Shown: positions 1 through 9,793, numbered from the stretch's first letter. The stretch: 64,000 bases of DNA from Synechocystis sp. PCC 7338 (GCF_018282115.1 NZ_CP054306.1:744001-808000), one strand, 5' to 3'. A program made the numbers and translations. The notes: generated from the sequence alone by a model not told the origin.

Positions 1-521
1 AGACCATTGCCACTTTTAAAAGTACGGAACGCCAGAGAGATGCCCAGAAGTTAATCGCCCAGCGCTGGTACGAAAAAGCCCAGGCTGCCCTGGATGGAGG
101 TAGTGAGACCCTGGCTAGGGGAGCCCTTGAGCAAAGACAATCCTATCAGAGTCATACAGAAGCCCTAGAAAAATCCCTCGGGGAACAACGGGCAGTGGTG
201 GAACGGGTACGGGGACAATTACAAAAGCTGGAGCGCAAATACCTGGAGCTTAAAAGTCAGAAAAGTCTCTATCTGGCTCGCTTAAAATCAGCGATCGCCG
301 CCCAAAAAATTGAAGAGATTGCGGGTAATTTGGACAATGCCAGCGCCAGCAGTTTATTTGAAAGAATCGAAACCAAAATCCTGGAGTTGGAAGCCGAACG
401 GGAATTGCTCAATCCTCCTCCATCCCCGCTGGATAAAAAATTTGAGCAGTGGGAAGAACAACAGGCCGTGGAAGCAACCCTAGCGGCGATGAAAGCTCGA
501 CGCCCCCTGCCTCCCCCTTGA
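1..521 (+). CDS. PspA/IM30 (Vipp1) family protein, 3' part
   Basis: The gene begins before the window; the open frame enters at base 3 and stops with TGA at 519-521, giving about 172 visible residues. The protein is almost wholly charged helix and coiled coil, with the family pattern of a Trp in RWYEKA, then AALDGGSETLARGALEQ, followed by long heptad-like stretches. PspA/IM30 proteins are peripheral membrane proteins that bind and remodel stressed membranes as ESCRT-III-like assemblies. The tail ends in a Pro-rich stretch (RRPLPPP). It could be the PspA rather than the Vipp1 paralogue, because the C-terminal Vipp1 extension helix is not evident; this is inference. The next gene starts 60 bases downstream on the same strand. 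Confidence 0.8.
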   Translation, partial: TIATFKSTERQRDAQKLIAQRWYEKAQAALDGGSETLARGALEQRQSYQSHTEALEKSLGEQRAVVERVRGQLQKLERKYLELKSQKSLYLARLKSAIAAQKIEEIAGNLDNASASSLFERIETKILELEAERELLNPPPSPLDKKFEQWEEQQAVEATLAAMKARRPLPPP

Positions 522-580
522 ATGGGTTACTGAGATTGCCATGGAAAAATGTAACTGCTAACTGCGAGTTAGCCCTCAAA

Positions 581-1522
581 ATGACCAACCTTCCCCACGA
601 ATGTGAGCAGCTTTTTCTGTTGGACGGTGGCTTGGAGACAGAAATGATCTTTAACCGAGGCTTTGAGCTACCAGCCTTTGCCGCCCATACCCTACTATCT
701 GATCCCTTGGGGCGGGAAGCCTTAAAGAACTACTTCCATGGTTTTTTGGATCTGGCCAAAGAAAAACAATTTGGCTTTTTAATTGATGCTCCCACCTGGC
801 GGGCTCAACCATTTTTTGCAGAAGAATTGGGGGTGAGTGTGGAAGAAATTCGGCAAGCAAATTTTCGAGCAGTGGAATTTGCCAAAACTTTGAAACAGGC
901 TTACGTCGCTCAAATTAAGCCCCTACTGATCAACGGCTTGATTGGCCCCTGTGGCGACGCCTATGGCGGTGAACATTTCAGTGATGCAGAAGAAGCCCAA
1001 GCCTATCACCGGCAACAAATTAGCTGGTTAGCGGCGGCTGGGATTGATCTATTGGGGGCATTTACCCTCACCAGCGTTAATGAGGCGATCGGCATTGTCC
1101 GGGCTAGTCAAGAATTTTCCTTACCCGTATCCATTTCTTTCACGGTGGAAACGGATGGTCATTTGCCCACGGGCACTGCCCTGTCCGAGGCGATCGCCAG
1201 GGTTGATGAGGCTACCCATCAGAGAGCGGCTTATTTTATGGTCAATTGTGCCCATCCAGACCATTTCTGTTCCGTGATCACAGAAGAAGCTTGGTTGAGT
1301 CGCTTGGGGGGATTTCGCTGTAACCCTTCCCGCCGTAGTCACGCCCAGTTAGATCAAGCAGATTTTCTCGACATTGGTAACCCAGTGGAACTCGCCCACT
1401 CCTATTGGACACTGAAACAAAAAGTCCCTTCAGCCAATGTGTTTGGAACCTGTTGTGGTTCCGACCTCCGCCATATTCGGGCGATCGCCGATGTCTTTGA
1501 CGAAAAAATGTCAAACGCCTAG
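581..1522 (+). CDS. Homocysteine S-methyltransferase family protein
   Basis: A protein of 313 residues with the homocysteine S-methyltransferase (TIM barrel) signature: DGGLETEM near the N-terminus and the zinc-ligand cysteines in NCAHP and in GTCCGSD near the C-terminus. Such enzymes transfer a methyl group (from S-methylmethionine, betaine or a similar donor) to a thiol such as homocysteine; the donor cannot be read from the sequence. An open frame extends upstream to base 449 but overlaps the PspA gene, so I chose the ATG at 581, which directly precedes the conserved start of the barrel. Its stop (1520-1522) overlaps the stop of the convergent permease gene in the palindrome CTAG at 1519-1522. 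Confidence 0.85.
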   Translation: MTNLPHECEQLFLLDGGLETEMIFNRGFELPAFAAHTLLSDPLGREALKNYFHGFLDLAKEKQFGFLIDAPTWRAQPFFAEELGVSVEEIRQANFRAVEFAKTLKQAYVAQIKPLLINGLIGPCGDAYGGEHFSDAEEAQAYHRQQISWLAAAGIDLLGAFTLTSVNEAIGIVRASQEFSLPVSISFTVETDGHLPTGTALSEAIARVDEATHQRAAYFMVNCAHPDHFCSVITEEAWLSRLGGFRCNPSRRSHAQLDQADFLDIGNPVELAHSYWTLKQKVPSANVFGTCCGSDLRHIRAIADVFDEKMSNA

Positions 1523-2295
1523 AATTGTCTGCGGGTAAAAATCAAGTTTGCTAGGGTGAGCATCAAGGTGATGTAGAGAATGCCGTAGAGTAAGTTGGCC
1601 CAGAGTTCGCCGCTGGCGGGCAAAATTCCGTACACCGCCTCATTCTTGAGATTAAATCTTTCCAGGTTGGGCAATACCAAGTAAAGATATTTGGTCAAGG
1701 TTTCGATGTTGGCATTTTTGGTAATTTCCCCCAACTTGAGCAAATCCCGGCTGATATGCCCCATAAAGTACACTCCAAAACTGAGCAGGGTGGCCAAAAT
1801 AGAACTGGTAAACACCCCAAATAAAATGGCGATCGCCGTGAGAACTGCTAGTTCTAATAACAGAAAACCCTGGGAAATGAGAATGGCAGTGGGGGAAAAG
1901 GGAATTTTAGCCCAGGCCAACATGGCCAAATAAATGCTGGTCATAATCACCAACATGGCAGCCAGCACCCCCGATAAACCCAAATGTTTGCCGATAATAA
2001 GTTCACTGCGGCTGAGGGGCTTGGGAATGAGCACCAACACGGTCCGTTTCTCGATTTCTTTGTTGATCAGACCCGTACCAACAAAAATCGCCACGATCGC
2101 CCCCAATAGGGAAGTGGCAGCTAAACCTAGGTCGAGGAAAATTTTGCCGTCCGCCCCGACGGAAATTTCTGGCAGTATACGCAGAGCCAGGGCCATCAAA
2201 ATAGCAAAAAAGCCGATCACATAAAGAATCCGGTCCCGGATAACCTCTCGAAAACCATTGGCGGCGATCGCCCAAATCCTAAAAATGTTGATCAT
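1519..2295 (-). CDS. ABC-2 type transporter permease
   Basis: A protein of 258 residues with about six hydrophobic segments. It has a cytoplasmic loop (NKEIEKRTVLVLIPKPLSR) after the second helix that is typical of ABC-2 permeases of the NosY/CcmB-like type. It should be the membrane half of an ABC transporter; no ATPase gene is adjacent, so the partner must lie elsewhere. The frame is open to base 2337, but the ATG at 2295 (MINIFRIW) gives the usual short N-terminus before the first helix. It converges on the methyltransferase gene with a 4-bp stop-stop overlap. The substrate is not known. Confidence 0.75.
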   Translation of the reverse strand: MINIFRIWAIAANGFREVIRDRILYVIGFFAILMALALRILPEISVGADGKIFLDLGLAATSLLGAIVAIFVGTGLINKEIEKRTVLVLIPKPLSRSELIIGKHLGLSGVLAAMLVIMTSIYLAMLAWAKIPFSPTAILISQGFLLLELAVLTAIAILFGVFTSSILATLLSFGVYFMGHISRDLLKLGEITKNANIETLTKYLYLVLPNLERFNLKNEAVYGILPASGELWANLLYGILYITLMLTLANLIFTRRQF

Positions 2296-2526
2296 AATTT
2301 TCTCGGCAACGCAATTCCCAATAATGATCCCACACAATTTTAAGCAAATCTAAGCACAATTAAATTCCCCACTAAGGCCGGCTAAAATGGGGAATCAAGA
2401 GAATATGACTATGAAATTTTTATTAGGATTAGTCAAAATTTAGCTTTTGGGCAACCTGAATCCCTGCGAAATTCCATATTTGGAATCAATTACTAGGGTC
2501 AAGGGAATAGCTCTAGCTACTGATGA

Positions 2527-3042
2527 CTATTCCACCGCCGGAACACTGTCCAATAAACCATGGCGATCGAGCACTGCTTGCAGTTGGGACTCTTCATCCT
2601 GGGACAAAGACGTTCTCAGCACCTTACCGCCGTATTTGCTCACATCGGCCAGCACTTTGTCGGGGGTCACTTTCTTGACCAGAACAAATAGAGCAGAACT
2701 ACCGGGGCACATGGTTTCCCCTAATTCCCGCATGAAATTGTCATCCACACCAATGTCACTGAGAGCGCCGGCCAAGGCTCCACTGGCCGCCCCCACCGCC
2801 GCCCCTAGCAGAGGATTGAAAAATAAAACGCCGATCAATAAACCCCAAAAACCACCACTAACGGCGCCGGAACTGGTGAGGTTAATCGCTTGTTTGAGCT
2901 TGACTTTGCCCTTTTCATCTTTGACCACAACGGCGGCATCTTCCATTTCAATCAAATGCTCCACTTGGAGTTTGGCGAGGGCAAGGCGTACTTCTTCTGC
3001 CTTGTACTCATCTTCGTAGCCGATAACAATTAAGTCGCTCAT
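2527..3042 (-). CDS. DUF1269 domain membrane-associated protein
   Basis: A protein of 171 residues. It opens with a ferredoxin-like region (VIGYEDEYKAEEVRLALAKL). A Gly/Ala-rich hydrophobic hairpin follows at about residues 58-95 (SGGFWGLLIGVLFFNPLLGAAVGAASGALAGAL), then an acidic segment and a soluble tail. This is the layout of the DUF1269 family, whose biochemical function is unknown. It stands alone between the ABC permease and the divergent alcohol dehydrogenase gene. The hydrophobic hairpin suggests membrane association, which is inference. Confidence 0.8.
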   Translation of the reverse strand: MSDLIVIGYEDEYKAEEVRLALAKLQVEHLIEMEDAAVVVKDEKGKVKLKQAINLTSSGAVSGGFWGLLIGVLFFNPLLGAAVGAASGALAGALSDIGVDDNFMRELGETMCPGSSALFVLVKKVTPDKVLADVSKYGGKVLRTSLSQDEESQLQAVLDRHGLLDSVPAVE

Positions 3043-3231
3043 AAAACCTTACTGAAAATAATTGGTGATTACTAGGCTCCATGGTAGCAGTTGTGTTCGA
3101 TATTGAAAGTTGGGGTAACCGCCAATACACAACTAGCCCTCCCCCTGGACAATCAACTACAATTTGGGAAACTCGATGGCGGAGCCTCCCCATCCGTCCC
3201 ATGAAATTTTGATAGTACCCCTTTATTGTCC

Positions 3232-4242
3232 ATGATTAAAGCCTACGCCGCCCTGGAAGCCCACGGAAAACTCCAGCCCTTTGAATATGACCCCGGTGCT
3301 TTGGGGGCTAATGAGGTGGAGATTGAGGTGCAATATTGTGGAGTTTGCCACAGTGATTTGTCCATGATTAATAACGAATGGGGCATTTCCAGTTATCCGC
3401 TAGTGCCGGGCCATGAAGTGGTGGGTACCGTGGCCGCCATTGGTGAAGGGGTAAACCATGTGGAGGTGGGAGATCTGGTGGGGCTGGGTTGGCATGCGGG
3501 CTATTGCATGACCTGCCATACTTGTTTATCGGGTGATCACAATCTTTGTGCCACGGCGGAGTCGACCATTGTGGGTCATTACGGTGGTTTTGGCGATCGG
3601 GTGCGGGCTAAGGGGGTAAGTGTGGTGAAATTACCCAAAGATATTGATCTAGCCAGTGCGGGACCGCTTTTTTGTGGCGGCATCACAGTGTTTAGCCCCA
3701 TGGTGGAATTGGGTTTAAAACCCACTGCGAAGGTAGCCGTCATCGGTATTGGTGGCTTGGGACATTTAGCTGTGCAATTTCTCCGGGCCTGGGGCTGTGA
3801 AGTGACCGCTTTTACCTCTAGTGCCAGAAAACAAACGGAAGCGTTGGAGTTGGGGGCTCACCATATACTCGATTCCACTAATCCGGAGGCGATCGCCAGT
3901 GCGGAAGGTAAATTTGACTACATTATCTCCACTGTGAATCTGAAGCTGGACTGGAATTTATACATCAATACCCTGGCGCCCCAGGGCCATTTCCATTTTG
4001 TTGGGGTAGTATTGGAGCCTTTGGATCTGAACCTTTTCCCTCTCTTGATGGGGCAACGATCCATCGCTGCTTCCCCAGTGGGGAGTCCCGCCACCATTGC
4101 CACCATGTTGGACTTTGCTGTGCGCCATGACATTAAACCCGTGGTGGAGCAGTTCAGTTTTGAGCAAATTAACGAGGCGATCGCCCATTTAGAAAACGGC
4201 AAGGCCCATTATCGAGTGGTACTCAGCCATGGGTCTAACTAA
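3232..4242 (+). CDS. adhA: Zinc-dependent medium-chain alcohol dehydrogenase (AdhA-like)
   Basis: A protein of 336 residues of the cinnamyl/alcohol dehydrogenase group of zinc MDR enzymes, which reduce aldehydes to alcohols with NADPH. Catalytic zinc ligands are visible: Cys39 in GVCHSD, His61-Glu62 in GHEVVG, and Cys in PLFCGGIT. The structural zinc loop has Cys92, Cys95, Cys98 and Cys106. The Rossmann motif is GIGGLGHLAVQ. The sequence is very close to what I recall of PCC 6803 Slr1192 (336 residues). The ATG at 3232 fits that length better than the upstream TTG at 3226. Downstream comes a non-HIP1 region, so the gene marks the end of a conserved block. Confidence 0.93.
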   Translation: MIKAYAALEAHGKLQPFEYDPGALGANEVEIEVQYCGVCHSDLSMINNEWGISSYPLVPGHEVVGTVAAIGEGVNHVEVGDLVGLGWHAGYCMTCHTCLSGDHNLCATAESTIVGHYGGFGDRVRAKGVSVVKLPKDIDLASAGPLFCGGITVFSPMVELGLKPTAKVAVIGIGGLGHLAVQFLRAWGCEVTAFTSSARKQTEALELGAHHILDSTNPEAIASAEGKFDYIISTVNLKLDWNLYINTLAPQGHFHFVGVVLEPLDLNLFPLLMGQRSIAASPVGSPATIATMLDFAVRHDIKPVVEQFSFEQINEAIAHLENGKAHYRVVLSHGSN

Positions 4243-4348
4243 ATTTTCTAGGGTTAACGGCGATCGTCAGGGCCAATTTTTTCAGTCAAAGCCTGCCCAC
4301 CATATTTAAAGTTAAGATGCCAGGAATCCATGCAGGTTAACTCTAGAA

Positions 4349-5677
4349 ATGAAAACAGGCTTTACTACTTTGGAAATTCAGGTGTCTGGAGGACGCTTGC
4401 TTGGAACGGTTTCTGAGGGGCTTGGCTCATTTCTGGGCATTCCCTATGCTGTCCCGTCGGTGGGGGCATTACGATGGAAACCTCCTGTGGCTGGCGTTAG
4501 CTGGGATGGTTCCCGGTCGGCAACTTCCTTTGGCAATCCCTGCACGCAATATCTAGACACGATTCCGGTTATCACGGAACGTCAACGCACGCCAAGCGAA
4601 GATTGTCTTTACCTCAATGTTTGGACCCCTGCTCCTGGAGATTCGGCGAAACTACCCGTCATGGTCTGGTTTCATGGGGGGGCTTTTGTCGTTGGAAGCG
4701 GATCAGCAGCCGAGTTTGATGGGGCGAACTTGGCCAGGCATGGTGTAGTGGTCGTGACAGTGAATTATCGTCTAGGCCCCTTTGGTTTTCTCTCCCATCC
4801 AGAACTGGCCGAGGAATCTCCCCATGGATCTTCGGGTAACTATGGTCTCCTCGATCAGCTTTGTGCGCTGCAGTGGGTTAGGGACAACATTGCCGCCTTC
4901 GGTGGGGACCCTGGGTGTGTGACGCTGTTTGGCGAATCGGCCGGGGGCATCAGTATATCCTGTCATCTTGCCAGTCCGCTGTCCCGGGGGCTTTTCTCCC
5001 GAGCGATTATGCAGAGTGGCACCTGGTTTACCATCCCCCATGGTTTGCCTCAGGCGAGCACAGATCCCGATCGCGCTGCCGCCAATGCTGTAAAGTTTGC
5101 GGACTCATTGGGGTGCACCACAGCGGGGAAGATGATCGATGAATTGCGTCGGCGAACGGATGGGGAGCTTCTCGCCGCGACAGAGCGCAGGATGTTGTTT
5201 TCTCCGGTGGTGGATGGTTGGTTTCTGCCGGAAGATCCTGGTTTGATTTTTGCGGCGGCGAAAGGGGCACCCGTGCCGAGTATCCTTGGCTACAACGGGG
5301 ATGAGGGAACCCGCTTTACTCACACTGCCCCTGGCAGTCCAGAGGCGGAAGAACTAGCATTCCGCATTGCTGTAGAGCCAACCCGTCGAATGGCGGCATT
5401 GATGACGGCCCCGACTTATTGCTATCGTTTTTCACGAGTTCCCAAAACAGATCTAGCGTCGTGCTTTGGTGCTTATCACGGAGTCGAAGTGCCTTACATA
5501 TTTGGAAATCTCGATGCCCGCCTCGGTTATGAAGAGGAAGATTTTGCCTTATCGGATCGCATGATGCGTTATTGGACAACTTTTGCGCGCAGTGGTTGTC
5601 CGGATCCAATTGGTACAATGACATGGCCTCCATACAACAAAAATGGGGAAAACATTCTCAATTTGGGTGACCTGTGA
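4349..5677 (+). CDS. Carboxylesterase type B, shortened
   Basis: A protein of 442 residues of the type B carboxylesterase family (alpha/beta hydrolase). Visible parts are the oxyanion-hole region WFHGGAFVVGSG, the nucleophile elbow GESAGG, an acidic residue in NGDEGTRF and the catalytic histidine in GAYHGVEVPYIFG. Family members are usually about 490-530 residues. Here only some 40 residues separate the DEG motif from the YRF strand, roughly half the usual spacing, so an in-frame internal deletion is likely and activity is uncertain. The coding region contains no GCGATCGC site, unlike its neighbours, which suggests acquisition by transfer. The physiological substrate is unknown. Confidence 0.85.
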   Translation: MKTGFTTLEIQVSGGRLLGTVSEGLGSFLGIPYAVPSVGALRWKPPVAGVSWDGSRSATSFGNPCTQYLDTIPVITERQRTPSEDCLYLNVWTPAPGDSAKLPVMVWFHGGAFVVGSGSAAEFDGANLARHGVVVVTVNYRLGPFGFLSHPELAEESPHGSSGNYGLLDQLCALQWVRDNIAAFGGDPGCVTLFGESAGGISISCHLASPLSRGLFSRAIMQSGTWFTIPHGLPQASTDPDRAAANAVKFADSLGCTTAGKMIDELRRRTDGELLAATERRMLFSPVVDGWFLPEDPGLIFAAAKGAPVPSILGYNGDEGTRFTHTAPGSPEAEELAFRIAVEPTRRMAALMTAPTYCYRFSRVPKTDLASCFGAYHGVEVPYIFGNLDARLGYEEEDFALSDRMMRYWTTFARSGCPDPIGTMTWPPYNKNGENILNLGDL

Positions 5678-5737
5678 ACGTCCCCGCCACTTTTGCTGAC
5701 TCATCCATAGTTGGGTTTGAAACAGTTAGCTTAACAA

Positions 5738-5896
5738 ATGCATTTTCAGCCAAGCCAACTCAAAAATATTTCTCTGTTTAGCTCTGCAACAATTGTCTCC
5801 GGTTCCGTGGAATGGCCGAACGGAGTCGATCTCGGCTTTGATACGCTCTATCTGGAAAGCCTGACATTTGCCGGCGGTCGAGATTCAACAAGCTAG
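5738..5896 (+). pseudogene. DUF2442-like fragment (52 codons)
   Basis: A short open frame from ATG 5738 to TAG 5894-5896 encodes 52 residues. They contain the C-terminal hallmark of DUF2442 proteins: a phenylalanine-rich strand, then SVEWPNGVDLGFDTLYLES. DUF2442 proteins are usually 75-95 residues and are often found beside DUF4160 proteins in toxin-antitoxin-like pairs. The usual N-terminal strand pair is missing and no partner is present, so I read this as a decayed remnant. It lies between the transferred-looking esterase and argG. A genuine short protein cannot be excluded. Confidence 0.5.
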
Positions 5897-6014
5897 GCAA
5901 AACTCCTTACGGATAGCCGAGGGCAAGGATCTCGGCGGTGTTAAAACAAACAATTTTGACCAAGACATTACTGCTAGAATGGCACATTGAATCAGTTCTT
6001 CAGGTAAAAGCAGT

Positions 6015-7217
6015 ATGGGTCGCGCCAAAAAAGTCGTTCTCGCCTATTCCGGTGGGGTAGATACATCGGTTTGTATTCCCTATTTAATGCACGAATGGGG
6101 AGTAGAGGAAGTTATTACCCTCGCGGCGGATTTAGGCCAGGGGGATGAACTGGGGCCGATTCAGGAAAAAGCCCTCCGCTGTGGTGCGGTGGAATCCTTA
6201 GTTATCGACGGTAAGGAAGAATTTGTCAAAGAATATGCTTTCCGCTCCATCCAGGCCAATGCCCTCTACGAAAACCGTTATCCCCTCTCCACAGCCTTGG
6301 CCCGCCCCCTCATTGCCAAAATGTTGGTAGAAGCGGCAGAGAAATACGGTGCTGATGCGGTGGCCCATGGTTGTACTGGCAAAGGCAATGACCAAGTACG
6401 GTTTGACATTAGCATTATGGCTCTCAACCCCAATTTGAAGGTGTTGGCACCGGCCCGGGAATGGAAAATGAGCCGGGAAGAAACCATTGCCTACGGCGAA
6501 AGATATGGCGTGGAGTCCCCCGTGAAAAAGTCTTCCCCCTACAGCATTGACCGTAATATCCTCGGCCGTAGCATCGAAGCGGGGCCCCTGGAAGACCCCA
6601 TGACCGAACCGACGGAAGAAATTTATTTGATGACCAAGGCGATCGCCGATACCCCGGATGAGCCAGAGTATGTGGACATCAGTTTTGAAAAGGGCATTCC
6701 CGTCAGTTTAAATGGGGTGATACTTGACCCTGTTGTTCTAGTGGAACGGCTGAATGAAATTGCCGGTAACCACGGAGTGGGCCGTTTGGACATGGTGGAA
6801 AACCGGGTGGTGGGGATTAAATCCCGGGAGATTTACGAAGCTCCGGCTCTATTGGTACTGATCGATGCCCACCGGGATCTGGAAAGTTTGACCCAAACCG
6901 CCGACGTCACCCACTATAAAAACACCGTCGAGGAAATTTATAGCCAGTTGATTTACCGGGGATTATGGTACAGCCCCCTCAAGGAAGCCTTGGATGCCTT
7001 CATTGTTCAAACCCAGGAACGGGTAACGGGCATGGTACGGGTGAAGTTCTTTAAGGGTAATGCCAACGTGGCTGGGCGCAAGTCCGATTACTCCATCTAT
7101 GATGCGGAATTAGCTACCTATGGCATGGAAGACCAATTTGACCATAAAGCAGCGGAAGGCTTCATCTACATTTGGGGTTTACCCACCAAGGTTTGGGCTC
7201 AGAAAATGCGGGGTTAG
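6015..7217 (+). CDS. argG: Argininosuccinate synthase
   Basis: A protein of 400 residues, the normal length. It joins citrulline and aspartate with ATP to make argininosuccinate, the penultimate step of arginine synthesis. The N-terminal PP-loop is [11 protein letters not shown], and [14 protein letters not shown] and [13 protein letters not shown] are the conserved substrate-binding regions. Cyanobacteria use this enzyme both for arginine and cyanophycin precursor supply. It is monocistronic here: a strong intrinsic terminator follows at 7275-7319. Confidence 0.97.
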   Translation: MGRAKKVVLAYSGGVDTSVCIPYLMHEWGVEEVITLAADLGQGDELGPIQEKALRCGAVESLVIDGKEEFVKEYAFRSIQANALYENRYPLSTALARPLIAKMLVEAAEKYGADAVAHGCTGKGNDQVRFDISIMALNPNLKVLAPAREWKMSREETIAYGERYGVESPVKKSSPYSIDRNILGRSIEAGPLEDPMTEPTEEIYLMTKAIADTPDEPEYVDISFEKGIPVSLNGVILDPVVLVERLNEIAGNHGVGRLDMVENRVVGIKSREIYEAPALLVLIDAHRDLESLTQTADVTHYKNTVEEIYSQLIYRGLWYSPLKEALDAFIVQTQERVTGMVRVKFFKGNANVAGRKSDYSIYDAELATYGMEDQFDHKAAEGFIYIWGLPTKVWAQKMRG

Positions 7218-7274
7218 GTTCCAAACTCAATCGTTTTGCCGGATTGCCCAGTTTAATTAGCTAAATATTGCTAG

Positions 7275-7319
7275 ACCCCGATCGCCAGGGATATGAACCT
7301 TGGGCCGTCGGGGTTTTTG
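7275..7319 (+). terminator. Intrinsic terminator of argG
   Basis: The outer stem ACCCCG (7275-7280) pairs perfectly with CGGGGT (7309-7314). A second CC/GG-rich inner pairing is possible, and a run of five T follows at 7314-7318. It lies 58 bases after the argG stop codon. Confidence 0.8.
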
Positions 7320-7402
7320 CTGTGGGTAATATGGTGTAGAAGCTTGGGACGGTGGAACGAATTACGGTTAAAATTTGGACTGTTCCTTTTCCTTTCTTCC
7401 CC

Positions 7403-8095
7403 ATGCTGAGACTGATTACCGACTGTGATGGCCCGATTATGGATGTTTCTGAGCGGTATTATCAGGTTTATCAATACTGTCTGGAGCAGGTTAAATTGCC
7501 TGGGCAAAATCTGAACATACTGAGCAAAGCGGAATTTTGGCAAAGGAAACGGAGCAAGGTGCCCAAGGCACAGATTGGTGTTGACTCTGGTTTGACCCCG
7601 GAGCAAACGGAAGAATTTGTCGCCATCCGCAATCGCACCGTCCATAGCCAGCCCTATTTGCCCTATGATCTGCCCCTGCCTGGAGTGGAGGGGATTTTAC
7701 AGGGCATCAAAGACCGGGGTATTGATCTGGTGCTAATGACCATGCGGCGGGAAAGTGAACTGCAGGAAGCCCTAGACCGCAATCACTTTAACCATTTTTT
7801 CCCGATCGATCGCCGTTATTGTTTAGCGGATGGTTATGTAAAAACCGGCGATACTAACGATAAGCCCCTGTTGATGGAACGGGCCCTGGCCGAATTACCC
7901 CCGGCGGATAGTGTGTGGATGGTGGGGGACACTGAAGCGGATATTTTGGCGGCCCAGCGGGGTAATATGCCGGCGATCGCCGTTTTGTCTGGCATTCGTA
8001 ATCGAGAACAATTGGAACGTTATCAACCGGATTTTATTGTGAACAATTTAGCCGAAGCAGTGAATTTGTTTTACCAACACCACGGGGTGGAATAG
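7403..8095 (+). CDS. HAD-superfamily hydrolase
   Basis: A protein of 230 residues with the HAD phosphatase motifs: DCDGPI at the N-terminus (nucleophile Asp in an unusual DCDGP rather than DxDGT form), LMTMRR as motif II, a lysine in TNDKPLLM and MVGDTEADILAA as motif IV. It is probably a small-molecule phosphatase; the substrate is unknown. The ATG at 7403 places the nucleophile Asp near residue 6 as expected, so the GTG-type start further upstream (7352) is not needed. It follows argG but is separated from it by a terminator. Confidence 0.8.
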   Translation: MLRLITDCDGPIMDVSERYYQVYQYCLEQVKLPGQNLNILSKAEFWQRKRSKVPKAQIGVDSGLTPEQTEEFVAIRNRTVHSQPYLPYDLPLPGVEGILQGIKDRGIDLVLMTMRRESELQEALDRNHFNHFFPIDRRYCLADGYVKTGDTNDKPLLMERALAELPPADSVWMVGDTEADILAAQRGNMPAIAVLSGIRNREQLERYQPDFIVNNLAEAVNLFYQHHGVE

Positions 8096-8236
8096 GAGTT
8101 GAATAAGTTTTGTGCCAACCGCTGGAAATCCAGTTGGCAAATCGTCCATACTGAATGCTAGGGGCTGACTAAGGCCCCATTGAGGAGTGGAAATTAATAA
8201 CAGCAAAGCACCGAGTTGAAACCATAGGAGCAAAAT

Positions 8237-8569
8237 ATGATTAGCGTCGGACGAAAAATTACTATAGCCCTCGGGCTAACGGCGATCGCCTTTGGTTCTG
8301 CGTTCCCGGTTCAAGCCCAAATGATGACAGAAGAAAATCTTAATGCCTTGCCCCAATCGGAAGGCAGTGCGGCGGATTTAGCCGGTATTTTGCCCAAGGA
8401 TAGTGCCCTCTGGCTGGGGGGCGTCGGGGGAGAGGGGGATATCGATGCAGAAGGAAACTACAATCCCTACGAAATTCGCTCAGACCAATTAAATGGGTTA
8501 CTGACGGACATAGAGCAACAACAATTATTGGAAAGTTCCCAACTCCGCCTCGGCATTGGTAGTTTTTAA
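8237..8569 (+). CDS. Small secreted protein of unknown function
   Basis: A protein of 110 residues. It has a clear signal peptide (basic start, hydrophobic core, cleavage after FPVQAQ at about residue 28) and a short acidic mature part with Gly-rich VGGEGDIDAEGNYNP. I do not recognise a domain. It probably acts in the periplasm or lumen. It sits alone between the HAD hydrolase and the convergent purK gene. Confidence 0.65.
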   Translation: MISVGRKITIALGLTAIAFGSAFPVQAQMMTEENLNALPQSEGSAADLAGILPKDSALWLGGVGGEGDIDAEGNYNPYEIRSDQLNGLLTDIEQQQLLESSQLRLGIGSF

Positions 8570-8620
8570 CTAGCTTTTAACTATCAAAGTCCCTGGGGTT
8601 GGTCAACCCATCACAGTGCC

Positions 8621-9793
8621 CTAAGTAGCGGCAGGATACCAAATATTTTCCACCTGTTTCACTAGATCTTCTGCCCAGACGGTGGAAGGTTCCGATTCAA
8701 CACGAGGATTTAATAAAGTCACATGGCCCAGCTTGCGACCAGGACGACATTCCCCCTTACCGTACCAATGGACGTGGCTATGGGGGAGAGCGTCCAGTTT
8801 AGCCAACTGTTGTTGATAATCCCCTGCGGATACTTCATAGCCCAATAAATTGACCATCACCGCTTGGCCGCAATGCAAAGCCGACGACCCCAATGTTTGT
8901 CCAGTCACCGCTTGTAGTTGCAAAGCAAATTGGGAAGTGTGGCAGGCGTCTAAGCTGAAATGGCCGGAATTGTGGGTGCGGGGGGCCAATTCGTTGATCA
9001 GTAACCGTTGCTCTGGGGTATGGGTTTGGTTAGACTCTGGTAACAGGAAAAATTCGATCGCCAGAATGCCTACGTAATCCAAATGGTTGAGAATGCGGCG
9101 GCAGTAATCCTGGGCCGTGGCGGCAATGGCGGCATCAATGGGGGCGGGGGCCACCACCCAACGGCAAACCTGGTCAATTTGATGGGTTTCCACCACCGGG
9201 TAGATTTCCACTTCTCCCTTGGCATTGCGGGCCCCAAGGACGGCCAATTCCCTTTCGTAGGGGACAAAACTTTCCACCATCCAACTACCGGGGTGGTCTT
9301 GACTCAAATCTGGTAGATCCGCCGGGGAATTAATAATTTGGGTTCCTTGGCCGTCATAGCCGTGGCGACGTGCCTTTAACACCCAAGGAAAAGCGGGCAA
9401 CTGGGAAGGCAATGATTCCAGAGCCCAAAAGTCCGGCACAGGTACACCGAGGTTTTGCAAAAAATGGCGTTGTTCCAATTTATCCAACAAAGGAGCGAGG
9501 GAATCGAGCCGGGGATAAAAAGTAACTCCTTGTTCAGCTAACTTTTCCAAGCTGGGCAAATCGACAAATTCATTTTCAAAGGTGATTACCCCACAGTGTT
9601 CAGCCAATGCCTTGGTACCTTCTCCATCGGCGATCGCCGCCAACACCACCTTGTCAGCCAATGCCACTGCCGGATCGGTTTCCTCCGGGGTTTGCACTGC
9701 CAATTTGAGCCCTAATCGGGGGGCTTCCTGGGCAATCATCCAGGCCAACTGCCCACCACCAACTACCCCCACTGTGGTTAATTGTTTTTCCAT
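8621..9793 (-). CDS. purK: N5-carboxyaminoimidazole ribonucleotide synthase
   Basis: A protein of 390 residues with the ATP-grasp fold. It has an N-terminal Rossmann-like motif VGVVGGGQLAWMIAQEA, the ATP-grasp core WVLKARRHGYDGQGTQ, ESFVPYERELAVL, and the metal-binding INELAPRTHNSGH. It carboxylates AIR with ATP and bicarbonate in purine synthesis, and works with PurE, which is not in this window. It is read on the minus strand, convergent with the small secreted protein gene. Confidence 0.95.
   Translation of the reverse strand: MEKQLTTVGVVGGGQLAWMIAQEAPRLGLKLAVQTPEETDPAVALADKVVLAAIADGEGTKALAEHCGVITFENEFVDLPSLEKLAEQGVTFYPRLDSLAPLLDKLEQRHFLQNLGVPVPDFWALESLPSQLPAFPWVLKARRHGYDGQGTQIINSPADLPDLSQDHPGSWMVESFVPYERELAVLGARNAKGEVEIYPVVETHQIDQVCRWVVAPAPIDAAIAATAQDYCRRILNHLDYVGILAIEFFLLPESNQTHTPEQRLLINELAPRTHNSGHFSLDACHTSQFALQLQAVTGQTLGSSALHCGQAVMVNLLGYEVSAGDYQQQLAKLDALPHSHVHWYGKGECRPGRKLGHVTLLNPRVESEPSTVWAEDLVKQVENIWYPAAT

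Noticed and set aside
449-580. Upstream extension of the homocysteine methyltransferase gene
   Set aside because: It overlaps the PspA coding region in another frame and its residues show no conservation.
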